A DNA stretch of 51,915 bases from Methylobacterium aquaticum (GTDB lineage Bacteria; Pseudomonadota; Alphaproteobacteria; Rhizobiales; Beijerinckiaceae). A model generated the notes under the pieces. That model was not told the DNA's origin, did not search any database, and saw only the letters and a program-made list of their open reading frames with translations. Position numbers and translations under genes: made by a program. Shown here piece after piece: positions 43,170 through 51,915 of this stretch. Location of the stretch: positions 1 through 51,915 of the forward strand of contig NZ_LABX01000087.1 in NCBI RefSeq assembly GCF_001043915.1, read 5' to 3'. The first letter of the stretch is position 1; each line of letters opens with the position of its first letter.

Positions 43170-44096
43170 ATGCGCGTGATCCGCACTGCCGCCGCCCAGC
43201 TCGGGCCGATCCAGAAGGCCGAGGACCGGGACAGCGTCGTCGCCCGGATGATCGCGCTCATGGACGAGGCGAAACGCCAGGATGCCGACCTGATCGTCTA
43301 TCCGGAGCTGGCGCTCACCACCTTCTTCCCGCGCTGGTACCACGAGGACCGGGCCGAGGCGGATCACTGGTTCGAGCGCGAGATGCCGGGCCCGGCGACC
43401 GCCCCGCTCTTCGCCCGGGCCCGCGCGCACGGCATGGCGATGTCGTTCGGCTATGCCGAGCTGACGCCCGAGGGCCGGCACTTCAACACCTCGATCCTGG
43501 TCGATCGCGACAGCACCATCGTGGGCAAGTACCGCAAGGTGCACCTGCCCGGCCACGACGAGTTCGATCCCGAACGCACCCACCAGCACCTGGAGAAGCG
43601 CTACTTCGAGCCCGGGGACCTCGGCTTCCCGGTCTGGCGGATGCTGGGCGGCATCCTCGGCATGTGCATCTGCAACGACCGGCGCTGGCCCGAGACCTAC
43701 CGGGTGATGGGGTTGCAGGGCGTCGAAATGGTGGTGCTCGGCTTCAACACGCCCTCGGTCAACAGCCAGCGCAACGCCGAGGGGCTGGAGGACCGGCTGT
43801 TCCATCACCGGCTCTCGGTCCAGGCCGGAGCGTACCAGAACGGCACCTGGGTGGTGGCGGTGGCCAAGGCCGGCGACGAGGACGGCCATCCCCTGATCGG
43901 CGGCACGCTGATCTGCGATCCCAACGGGAAGATCGTCGCGGAGCTTCCGGGCGAGGCCGACGGGGTGATCGTCCACGCTTGCGACCTCGACGAGACCCGG
44001 TTCGGCAAGGAGACGATCTTCGACTTCGCCCGCCACCGCCGCATCGAGCATTACGGCCGCATCACCGCCCAGACCGGCGTGGTGCTGCCCGATTGA
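43170..44096 (+). CDS. N-carbamoyl-D-amino-acid hydrolase (D-carbamoylase)
   Basis: A 308-aa nitrilase-superfamily enzyme closely resembling the characterised Agrobacterium D-carbamoylase: YPELALTTFFPRW, GKYRKVHLPGH, HLEKRYFEPGDLGFPV and CNDRRWPETYRVMG are all present. The catalytic triad is Glu46, Lys124 and Cys169. It hydrolyses N-carbamoyl-D-amino acids to the free D-amino acid, CO2 and ammonia in the cytoplasm. It completes the hydantoin route with the racemase and hydantoinase encoded just beyond, and lies 100 bp after the importer. Confidence 0.94.
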   Translation: MRVIRTAAAQLGPIQKAEDRDSVVARMIALMDEAKRQDADLIVYPELALTTFFPRWYHEDRAEADHWFEREMPGPATAPLFARARAHGMAMSFGYAELTPEGRHFNTSILVDRDSTIVGKYRKVHLPGHDEFDPERTHQHLEKRYFEPGDLGFPVWRMLGGILGMCICNDRRWPETYRVMGLQGVEMVVLGFNTPSVNSQRNAEGLEDRLFHHRLSVQAGAYQNGTWVVAVAKAGDEDGHPLIGGTLICDPNGKIVAELPGEADGVIVHACDLDETRFGKETIFDFARHRRIEHYGRITAQTGVVLPD

Positions 44097-44104
44097 TGTC
44101 AGAC

Positions 44105-44138
44105 GATGTCCGGCCGATCGCTTCGCGATGCGGACATC
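44105..44138 (+). terminator. Terminator-like hairpin after the carbamoylase gene
   Basis: Outer arms GATGTCCG (44105-44112) and CGGACATC (44131-44138) enclose a second small inverted repeat, GATCGC/GCGAT. It starts 9 bp past the carbamoylase stop, in a convergent gap. Confidence 0.55.
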
Positions 44139-44185
44139 GGCTTCGCTCAGGCGTGTGGAGCCGACGGTTCCACCGCGCGGGCTGG

Positions 44186-44225
44186 TGATCCGACGTCCGG
44201 AACGAATCGTCCGGATGTCGGATCA
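44186..44225 (-). terminator. Long hairpin overlapping the racemase stop codon
   Basis: A 16-bp stem, TGATCCGACGTCCGGA (44186-44201) with TCCGGATGTCGGATCA (44210-44225), has only one G-T wobble and an 8-nt loop. The racemase stop codon (44223-44225, minus strand) lies inside the stem. It probably serves as the racemase terminator. Confidence 0.65.
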
Positions 44226-44876
44226 GGCGACCGCCACGATCCCGATCGCCATCGCGACGGCGGCCTGGACCGGGTCGATGACCGGGATGCCGAGTTCCTG
44301 CTCCAGGCCGCGCCGGTGCGCCGCCATGCCGGCGCAGCCCATCACGATGGCGCCCGCGCCGTCCCGGTCGCGCAGGTCGCGGCCGACGGCGATCATCCGG
44401 GCGAGGGTGTCGGTGCCGCTGGCGGTCTCGGCGACCGTCATCTCCAGCGCCCGCTCTCCGGCGAGGCGGTCGCTGACCCCCATCTGGCGCAGGGCCCGCA
44501 GGTGGCGTGGGATCGAGCGGCTCGCCACCGCGATGACGCCGAACCGGTCGGCCCGGGCGAGCGCGGTGAGGATGCCGCATTCGGCGATGCCGAGCACCGG
44601 CCGGCCGGTCGCCTCGCGGCAGACATGGAGGCCGGGATCGGAGTAGCAGGCGATGACGAAGGCATCCGCCGCCTCGCGCCGCACGAGATCGCGCAACGGC
44701 AGGGCCACCTGCTCGACATCGGCCTGCGACTGGATGCCGAACGGCCCCTCCGCGAGGGTCCGGCAATCGATGACGAAGCCGGGACGGGCCAGCGGCGCCA
44801 GCGCCCCGTCGAGGCCGCGCGTGACCGCCTCGTTCGAGTTCGGGTTGATGACGAGGATGCGCCGGTCTGCCGCCAT
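44223..44876 (-). CDS. Hydantoin racemase (Asp/Glu racemase superfamily)
   Basis: A 217-aa cofactor-independent racemase. It has the family start ILVINPNSNEAVT, the two catalytic cysteines Cys77 (ACYSDPG) and Cys181 (MGCAGM) in the spacing known for hydantoin racemases, and DPVQAAV near the C-terminus. It interconverts L- and D-5-substituted hydantoins so that a D-specific hydantoinase/carbamoylase pair can use both. It is transcribed divergently from the hydantoinase, with only 59 bp between their starts, and convergently to the carbamoylase. Confidence 0.93.
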   Translation of the reverse strand: MAADRRILVINPNSNEAVTRGLDGALAPLARPGFVIDCRTLAEGPFGIQSQADVEQVALPLRDLVRREAADAFVIACYSDPGLHVCREATGRPVLGIAECGILTALARADRFGVIAVASRSIPRHLRALRQMGVSDRLAGERALEMTVAETASGTDTLARMIAVGRDLRDRDGAGAIVMGCAGMAAHRRGLEQELGIPVIDPVQAAVAMAIGIVAVA

Positions 44877-44884
44877 GGGGGTCT

Positions 44885-44898
44885 CCTGATGTATCAGG
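44885..44898. promoter_or_regulatory. Operator-like palindrome between racemase and hydantoinase
   Basis: CCTGAT-GT-ATCAGG is a perfect 6-bp-arm palindrome in the 59-bp divergent gap. A TTGACC at 44901-44906 could be a -35 for the rightward gene. A GAGGAG site precedes the hydantoinase ATG. The palindrome would block both starts if bound by a repressor; the protein is unknown. Confidence 0.55.
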
Positions 44899-44935
44899 CT
44901 TTGACCTTAGCAAGTTTCGGACGAGGAGCGTTTGG

Positions 44936-46324
44936 ATGAGTGACCCCGCCTTCGACGCGGTGATCCGCGGCGGCACCGTCGCCACCGTGAGCGACGTCTT
45001 CACCGCCGATCTCGGCATCCGCGACGGCCGGATCGCGGCGATCGGCCTGGACCTGGCCCCGGGCCGGCGGGACATCGACGCCACCGGGAAGCTGGTGCTG
45101 CCGGGCGGGGTCGACAGCCACGCCCATATCGAGCAGCTCTCGGCCTCCGGGCTGATGAACGCCGATACCTGGGAGAGCGCCACCCGGTCGGCGGCCCTCG
45201 GCGGCACCACCAGCGTCATCGCCTTCGCGGCCCAGCATGTCGGGATGGATCTGGCGACGGTGGTCGAGGATTACACCGCGCTCGCTTCCCGCGGCGCGGT
45301 GATCGACTACGCCTTCCACCTCATCATCGCGGATGCGACCGAGAAGGCGCTGGTGCAGGACATCCCGGCGCTCGCGCGGGCCGGCCACACCTCGCTCAAG
45401 GCGTTCATGACCTATGACCGCCTGCGGCTGGCCGACGAGGCCCTGCTCGACCTGATGGCGGCGGCGAAGGAGGTGGGTGCCCTCGTCTGCGTCCACGCCG
45501 AGAACCACGGCCTCATCGCCTTCGCGAGCCGGCAATTGCTGAAGGAGGGCAAGACGGCGCCGAAATACCACGCCGCCAGCCATCCGCGCCTGTCGGAATC
45601 GGAGGCGTTCGAGCGGGTGGTACGGTTCTCGCAGTTCCTCGACCAGCCGGTGATGATCTTCCACGTCTCGACGGAAGAGGGCGCCGCGATCCTGCGCCGG
45701 GCCCGCGGCGAGGGCGCCAAGGTCTTTGCCGAGACCTGCCCGCAATACCTGTTCCTGACCGAATCCGACCTCGACCGGCCGGGGCTGGAAGGGGCGAAGT
45801 GGATGTGCTCCCCGCCGCTGCGCGAGGCCCGCGACCAGGAGGCCCTGTGGCGCGCCCTCGCTCTCGGCGACCTTCAGACCGTCTCCTCGGACCACGCGCC
45901 GTACCGCTACGACGAGACCGGCAAGCTCAAGGCCGGGCAGGCGGCGACCTTCAAGGAGATCGCCAACGGCATGCCGGGCTTGCAGATGCGGCTGCCCCTC
46001 CTGTTCGACGCGATGGTCTCCGGCGGGCGGCTGGGCTTGCGCAAGTTCGTCGAGATCACCGCGACGGCGCCGGCCCGGATCTACGGCCTGACGGGCAAGG
46101 GCTCGGTCGCCGTGGGGATGGATGCCGATCTCTGCCTCTGGGATCCGGACAAGCGCGTGACGCTCTCGGACGCGATGGTCGAGGACCGCACCGGCTTCAC
46201 TCCCTATGTCGGCCGGACCGTGACCGGGTGGCCCGAGACGGTTCTGTGCCGCGGCCGGGTGATCGTCGAGGGCGGCGCGGTCACGGCGGAGGCCGGCAGC
46301 GGCGCGCCGATCCGGCGGGGCTGA
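44936..46324 (+). CDS. Dihydropyrimidinase / D-hydantoinase
   Basis: A 462-aa cyclic amidohydrolase with all metal-centre residues visible: His62 and His64 (SHAHIE), carboxylated Lys155 (SLKAFMTY), His187 (VHAEN), His243 (FHVST) and Asp319 (SSDHAPY). It opens the hydantoin or dihydropyrimidine ring to an N-carbamoyl amino acid, the substrate of the D-carbamoylase encoded at 43170. SHAHIE replaces the more usual DxHTH pattern after the first strand, and CSPPLR plus SDH loops are standard. Pairing with racemase and D-carbamoylase favours a hydantoinase over a pyrimidine-degradation role. Confidence 0.93.
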   Translation: MSDPAFDAVIRGGTVATVSDVFTADLGIRDGRIAAIGLDLAPGRRDIDATGKLVLPGGVDSHAHIEQLSASGLMNADTWESATRSAALGGTTSVIAFAAQHVGMDLATVVEDYTALASRGAVIDYAFHLIIADATEKALVQDIPALARAGHTSLKAFMTYDRLRLADEALLDLMAAAKEVGALVCVHAENHGLIAFASRQLLKEGKTAPKYHAASHPRLSESEAFERVVRFSQFLDQPVMIFHVSTEEGAAILRRARGEGAKVFAETCPQYLFLTESDLDRPGLEGAKWMCSPPLREARDQEALWRALALGDLQTVSSDHAPYRYDETGKLKAGQAATFKEIANGMPGLQMRLPLLFDAMVSGGRLGLRKFVEITATAPARIYGLTGKGSVAVGMDADLCLWDPDKRVTLSDAMVEDRTGFTPYVGRTVTGWPETVLCRGRVIVEGGAVTAEAGSGAPIRRG

Positions 46325-46356
46325 GGGGCCGACGGCGCCGACCGGTCGGCGATCAT

Positions 46357-46374
46357 CCCTCTCCTGCGAGAGGG
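46357..46374. terminator. Hairpin after the hydantoinase gene
   Basis: CCCTCTC (46357-46363) and GAGAGGG (46368-46374) with loop CTGC lie 33 bp past the hydantoinase stop, between convergent genes. The stem resembles the core of the REP-like elements at 6162-6311. Confidence 0.5.
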
Positions 46375-46442
46375 GTTCCCGCACGTGATTGACAGAACCC
46401 TCGCGATCACCGCCGCAGCGCCCGGACTCACCCGAGACCGGC

Positions 46443-46841
46443 TCAGGACAGGCGCAGCAGCAGGCCCACGGCGGCAACGATCAGCACCGTGAAGGTCGCC
46501 AGGATGCCGCCGCCCCGGCAGGCAAATTGCCGGGGCGAGTTCGCCGGCGCCGTCATGCCGAACGGGTGCAGCACGCGGCCGACCAGCAGCACGATCAGGA
46601 GTCCGTGGACCAGGGCCCGGCTTGCCCCGTGGGCCTCGAGCAGGCCGACGAGGAGCAGGATGAACGGCACGTATTCGGCGAAATTGGCCTGGGACCGGGC
46701 GCGGTGCAGCAGCACCGCGTCGCCGCCATCGCCGTGCAGCACGTTGGCGGAGAGGCGCCGGGCCATCACCCAGCCGGAAAGCCCGGCAAAGAGCAGCGCC
46801 AGCACGGCGCCATAGGCGGCGGTCAGGGAGGGGAACACCAT
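46443..46841 (-). CDS. MAPEG-family membrane protein
   Basis: A 132-aa protein with four hydrophobic helices, beginning TAAYGAVLALLFAGLSGWVM and containing RARSQANFAEYVPFILLLVGLLE, the glutathione-contact segment of MAPEG proteins, and LVGRVLHPFGM. Bacterial members are inner-membrane proteins with possible glutathione transferase activity; function here is unassigned. ATG 46841 has an AAGGA site upstream; upstream in-frame residues to 46931 are rejected because they overlap the next gene's region and are low-complexity. It is separated by only 13 bp from the catalase-like remnant. Confidence 0.85.
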   Translation of the reverse strand: MVFPSLTAAYGAVLALLFAGLSGWVMARRLSANVLHGDGGDAVLLHRARSQANFAEYVPFILLLVGLLEAHGASRALVHGLLIVLLVGRVLHPFGMTAPANSPRQFACRGGGILATFTVLIVAAVGLLLRLS

Positions 46842-46854
46842 GGCGGTTCGTCCT

Positions 46855-47298
46855 TCAGGCGCGGGTCGGTTCGTGAATCGGGCAACCGTTGTGCGGGGCT
46901 CGGAAGCCGGCCGAGCGTGAATAGACGGCACGGCGCGCGCGCATCACCGAGCCGAGGGGCCGGTGCGCCGCGAGACCCTGCCACGGGCTGAAGGCGAGGC
47001 CCTCGTCGAGACGGCGCATCGTCTCGTCGCTCCAGCTCTCCTGTGGCGCAACGGTGATCCGGGCGACCGGGCGATAGGGACTCAGCTCCTCCGGCCACGG
47101 CGTCGAGGCATCCTCGACCGGCATCGCCGCGCGGTCGGTGAGGAGCTGGGCGCGCAGCTCCCACACGCCCTCCTGCGCGGCGAAGAACGCCGAGACCGCC
47201 TCGCGAAGGCCGTTCGGGCCGGCCAGTCGATGGCGCAGCGACAGGTCGGCCTCGCCCAGGCCGCTGCCATCCGTGACCCCATCCCAGACGATGGTCAT
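46855..47298 (-). pseudogene. Catalase-like protein, C-terminal remnant
   Basis: A 147-aa reading matching only the last third of small catalase-like heme proteins: AFFAAQEGVWELRAQLLTD, MPVEDASTPWPEELSPYRPVARI, FSPWQGLAAHRPLGSVMRARRAVY and the ending HNGCPIHEP. The Arg/Tyr heme-proximal region (RARRAVYSRS) is retained, but about 200 N-terminal residues holding the distal His are absent. Upstream in the same frame, only 18 codons exist before the TAG that ends the YkuD-like gene. This points to a deletion that fused the fragment close behind its neighbour. A shortened functional protein cannot be excluded. Confidence 0.65.
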
Positions 47299-47352
47299 GC
47301 CGTCGATCCCGCGGGTGGACAGCCCCGCGCGAGTCAGGGCCGATGCGTCCGG

Positions 47353-48051
47353 CTACGCCGGCAACACCACCACCTTCGTCTTCACCGGCGTCCGGTCATA
47401 GAGGTGGATCATGTCCTGGCTCAGCAGCCCGACGCAGCCGCTGGTGATGCCCGAGCCGATCGATTCGGGGTCGCTGCTGGCGTAGATCGTGTAGAGCGTG
47501 TAGGCGCCGTTCTGGTAGAGATGCAGGGTGCGGGCGCCGAGCGGGTTGTCGAGGCCGCCCGGCATGCCGCGGGCCCACTTCGCCGCCTCGGGCTGGCGCT
47601 TGATCATCTCCCGGGGCGGGGTCCAGGTCGCCCATTCGCTCTTGCGCCCGACATAGGCGTCGCCGCTCCAGCGGAACCCGTCGCGGCCGACATTGGCGCC
47701 GTAGCGGGTCGCGGCGCCCCCCTCCTCGATCCGGTAGACGTAGTAATTGGCCGGATCGACGATGATCGTCCCGGGCGCCTCCGTTGAAGCGTATTGCACC
47801 GTGCGACGATAGTATTTCGGATTGACCTTGCTGACGTCGACCGCCGGAATCGGGAATTTTTCCGCCGGCACCGGCCCGTAGAGGGCCGAGGCTTCGGCGA
47901 GGCTCAAGCCGTCCGAGGTCGCACAGCCGGCGAGCCCGAGCCCGCCGAGGCTCGCGGCACCGAACAGGAAGGACCGGCGGTGAAGAAGGCCCCGCTGCGC
48001 GGTGCCGCCATGGTCCGCGCCGATGCCGGCTTGTCCGTTCTCGACGATCAT
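47353..48051 (-). CDS. YkuD-like (L,D-transpeptidase-fold) lipoprotein with altered active site
   Basis: A 232-aa exported protein. The N-terminus has a twin-arginine stretch (HRRSFLFGAASLGG) and a lipobox LAGC with Cys43. The YkuD domain spans about residues 93-231 (GTIIVDPANYYVYRI ... TKVVVLPA). The nucleophile Cys206 is present in TSGCVGL, but the usual IHGT is IYAS (Tyr190 in place of the catalytic His) and the conserved Arg after GC is Gly208. Classical transpeptidase activity is therefore doubtful. ATG 48051 is preferred to a longer form from 48138 because the signal then lies near the N-terminus. Confidence 0.87.
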   Translation of the reverse strand: MIVENGQAGIGADHGGTAQRGLLHRRSFLFGAASLGGLGLAGCATSDGLSLAEASALYGPVPAEKFPIPAVDVSKVNPKYYRRTVQYASTEAPGTIIVDPANYYVYRIEEGGAATRYGANVGRDGFRWSGDAYVGRKSEWATWTPPREMIKRQPEAAKWARGMPGGLDNPLGARTLHLYQNGAYTLYTIYASSDPESIGSGITSGCVGLLSQDMIHLYDRTPVKTKVVVLPA

Positions 48052-48229
48052 GATTCTGGACTTCCCGTGCCGTGCCGTCCGACGAGAGATGTCTCGGGCA
48101 TCCACCCGCGGAGCATTGAGATCGCGCGGACCCTGCATTCATACGGCTCAGCTGGCAAGCCTCGACCGTCCGGCACCCCGGATCGACGGGATGTTTGCAG
48201 CACTCCCCGCGCCCGCCCACACTCCGCTC

Positions 48230-49701
48230 ATGCTGTCCCACTCCCTCCGCGCCCACCTCCTCGCCCTCTGGATCCTGATCCTCGCCTCGGCGGCGGCCAC
48301 GGGCTACCTGCTCGCCGAGTTCTACGCCGAGTCCGCCACCGTGCAGGTGGCGCAAGCCGAGTTGCAGGCCGCCCGCGCCTGCCGCGAGATCGGCGACCGG
48401 TTCGCCTTCTTCGGCGCCGGCTGGACCGGCAGCGTCACCGACCCCGACGACACCCTCAAGGGTCAGCTCACCGACGTCGTGGTGACGGCCCTCGCCAGCC
48501 AGCCGGGCGTGGAGGGCGGGATCTGGACCGCCGCCGGCGGTGCGGCGGCCCATGCCTTCCCGACTGACGAGGGCACCGGGCCGAAGACCGACCTGCCCGC
48601 GGCCGAGATCGACACGATCCGGCGCATCAACGCCGACGCCCTGTCGGCCGACCGGCCGGTCGCGACGCGGCGCGCGTCACGCACCCAGACCCTGGTGGTG
48701 CAAGGCTGCCCCTTGCGCGGCCCGATCGAGAACGCGACGGCCTGGACCATGACCCGGGTCCATACCGACCAGGGCCGGGCCTATGGCCAGCTCCTCGCCG
48801 GCTTCGGCTTCCTGGCCGCCACCGTTCTCGGCGCGGCGCTGCTCCTCGGGGGGCTGCTGCTCGTGCTCGGCCGGCGCATCGCCCGGCTCGAAGGCGAACT
48901 CGCGCGCGAGACGCAGGAGGGCGAGTTGCCGCGCCTGGGAGCGACCGGCCTGCGCGAACTCGACCGGCTGGTGGAGGCCCTGAACGCGGCGGGCACGCGC
49001 CTCGCCGCCGCCCGCCACCGCGCCGCGGAGGCCGAGCGCCTCGCGGCCCTGGGCCAGCTCGTCGCCGGCATCGCCCACGAGATCCGCAACCCCCTGGCGG
49101 CGATCCGGCTGAAGGCCGAGAACGCGCTGGCGAGCCCCGATCCGGTGCGGGCCCGGGCGGCCCTCGACCTGGTGCTCGATCAGGTCGCCCGCCTGGACCG
49201 GCTGCTGCGCGACCTGCTGAGCCTGACCCAGCCGCGACGGACGGCCCTGGCACCGACCGATCTCGGTTCGGTCTTCCGCGACTGCGCCCATCTCCACGAC
49301 GACCTCGCCCGGACCCGCTTCGTGCGGATCGTGGTCGAGGCGGCGCCCGCCGAGCGCCCGCCCCTCGACATCGGGCAGATCCGCCGCGCCCTCGACAACC
49401 TCGTGCTCAACGCGATCCAGCACAGCCCTCCGGACGGCACCGTGCGGCTCTCCGGCAGCCGGGAGGAGAGCCGGCTGCGCATCCGCGTGTCGGATGAGGG
49501 ACCCGGGGTTTGTGAACCGGTGCGGAGCCGGCTGTTCGACCCCTTCGTCACCGGCCGTCCCGACGGCACCGGCCTCGGCCTCGCGATCGTGCGCGAGATC
49601 GCCCGCGCCCATGGTGGACAGGTGCGGCTCGCCGCCCCACCTCCCCGGGCGACAGGCACCGAGGCGACGGCTCCCGGCGCGACCTTCGAGCTCGATCTGC
49701 C

Positions 49702-49726
<25 letters not shown>
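48230..49726 (+). CDS. Membrane sensor histidine kinase (NtrB/ZraS-like)
   Basis: About 498 aa. Two membrane helices (near residues 8-27 and 182-213) bracket a periplasmic sensor of about 150 residues with no recognised domain. A HAMP-like linker leads to the phosphoacceptor GIAHEIRNPLAAIRLK near residue 282 and an ATPase domain with NLVLNAIQHS, DEGPGV and GTGLGLAIV. The start may be ATG 48230 or 48191. Its end overlaps the regulator gene by 25 bp, so they form a two-component pair responding to an envelope signal, probably driving sigma-54 genes. Confidence 0.92.
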
Positions 49727-51108
<1,382 letters not shown>

Positions 51109-51143
51109 TGGGTTTTTTCTCTGTATTACAAAGATTTAGCATT

Positions 51144-51159
51144 TGGCATGAGAGTTGAC
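51144..51159 (+). promoter_or_regulatory. Sigma-54-like promoter
   Basis: TGGCATGAGAGTTGAC resembles the -24/-12 consensus TGGCAYR-N4-TTGCW with correct GG-to-GC spacing; the -12 element has GA in place of GC. It lies in an AT-rich gap between an NtrC-type activator gene and a secreted-protein gene starting at 51207, the context in which such a promoter is expected. Confidence 0.5.
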
Positions 51160-51206
51160 AGAGGCTGCCTGAGCCGGCCGTCCGCCGGCACAGACGAGCG
51201 ACGCTG

Positions 51207-51915
51207 ATGACGACAGGCAAGCCCCGCCTCCGGGCGGCGGGCCTCGCAGCCATTCTCCTGGCGGCTGGCCCGGCCGCGGCGCAGGACAATTCGGTCTGGG
51301 ATCCCGGCACCCTGCCGGAGACGAAAGGGATCGTGAAGCAGTACACGCTCACCCCCCGGGGCGACGTCGACGGCCTGATCCTCACCGACGGGACCGAGGT
51401 GAAGCTGCCGCCGCGCCTCTCCAGCGCCGTGGTGTTCACGGTCCGTCCAGGCGATGCGGTGTCGGTGCGCGGCATGCGCGCCCGGGCGCTCCCCCTGATC
51501 GACGGCGCGTCGATCCGCAACGAGGCGACCGGGGCCACCCTGGTCACCCTGGGGCCGCCAGAGCCTCCCGCCGACGAGACGGTGCTGAGCGGGCGCGTCG
51601 CCGGCCTGCTGCATGGCCGCCGGGGCGAGGTGAACGGCGCCCTCCTCGACGACGGCACCACCTTGAGGCTGCCGCCGCACGAGGCCGCGCGCCTGAGCGC
51701 GACCCTGCGCGCAGGACAGGACGTCAGCGCCCGCGGCAGCCTGGCGAAGAGCCCGCTCGGCACGGTGATGGAGGTGCGCGCGCTGGGCACGAGCCCGGAT
51801 GCCCTGATCGCGGTCGGCGGGCCGCCGCCCCGTCCGCGCGGCCCGCGCGGCGAAGCCGGTCCTCCCGGCGGTCCCGACGCGCCGCCCCCACCTCCGCCGC
51901 CGGGTCCCGGTGCGG
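51207..51915 (+). CDS. Secreted protein with two OB-like repeats, cut by window end
   Basis: At least 236 aa, open at the window end. Residues 1-25 form a signal peptide (LAAILLAAGPAAAQ). Two related segments follow, about 41-92 and 129-180, each with a pattern like G.V...L...GxVxGxLLxDGTxVxLPP and then PGDAVSVRG or AGQDVSARG, suggesting small beta-barrel (OB-like) repeats. From about 205 a Pro/Gly/Arg-rich tail begins (PPPRPRGPRGEAGPPGG). Function unknown. It starts after a sigma-54-like promoter next to the NtrC-type regulator, so it is a likely target of that system. Confidence 0.8.
   Translation, partial: MTTGKPRLRAAGLAAILLAAGPAAAQDNSVWDPGTLPETKGIVKQYTLTPRGDVDGLILTDGTEVKLPPRLSSAVVFTVRPGDAVSVRGMRARALPLIDGASIRNEATGATLVTLGPPEPPADETVLSGRVAGLLHGRRGEVNGALLDDGTTLRLPPHEAARLSATLRAGQDVSARGSLAKSPLGTVMEVRALGTSPDALIAVGGPPPRPRGPRGEAGPPGGPDAPPPPPPPGPGA

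Noticed and set aside
46855..47298. Intact catalase gene
   Set aside because: The N-terminal two thirds with the distal heme residues are absent and there is no space for them before the next gene.

Overview
The window is high-GC DNA with the gene content and style of an alphaproteobacterium of the Hyphomicrobiales. A Methylobacterium-like host is my best guess, inferred from GC content, the many solute-transport and oxidoreductase operons, and short GC-rich palindromic intergenic repeats; no rRNA or other taxonomic marker is present. No tRNA, rRNA, CRISPR array, transposase or prophage gene was seen. Most genes are tightly packed with ATGA or GTGA stop/start overlaps.

Layout. (1) 88-10103: an IclR regulator divergent from an operon encoding an SDR, a three-part flavin/iron-sulfur dehydrogenase of the HcnABC / D-hydroxyproline dehydrogenase / opine oxidase type, and a complete Opp/Dpp-type ABC importer. 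(2) 10234-18452: a small secreted Arg/Asp/Tyr-rich protein, a YciE-like ferritin-fold protein, a stand-alone CoxL-like molybdenum hydroxylase large subunit, a four-PAS hybrid histidine kinase, a SpoIIAA-like protein and an Lrp/AsnC regulator. (3) 18522-30020: a second Opp/Dpp-type importer with a fused double ATPase, a cupin, two tandem paralogous double-GNAT proteins, a PuuB-like amine oxidase and an aldehyde dehydrogenase, together looking like an amine or amino-acid uptake and oxidation locus. (4) 30284-34005: a type I secretion ATPase and its HlyD partner without a visible substrate. (5) 34589-46324: a long locus with an epimerase-like protein, an SDR, a flavoprotein, a third Opp/Dpp-type importer with fused ATPase, an N-carbamoyl-D-amino-acid hydrolase, a hydantoin racemase and a hydantoinase: a full hydantoin-to-D-amino-acid route coupled to its own importer. 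(6) 46443-51915: a MAPEG protein, a truncated catalase-like remnant, a YkuD protein with altered active site, a histidine kinase / NtrC-type regulator pair, and a secreted protein cut by the window end, preceded by a sigma-54-like promoter.

Three Opp/Dpp-family importers, each next to its own set of oxidoreductases or hydrolases, give the window a consistent theme: scavenging of small nitrogenous compounds (modified amino acids, amines, hydantoins), with local regulators of three different families (IclR, Lrp, NtrC/sigma-54). Between genes there are strong hairpins, an inverted pair of REP-like elements, and two copies about 18.6 kb apart, in opposite orientation, of a roughly 125-bp multi-hairpin repeat that begins in both cases at the last base of a stop codon.
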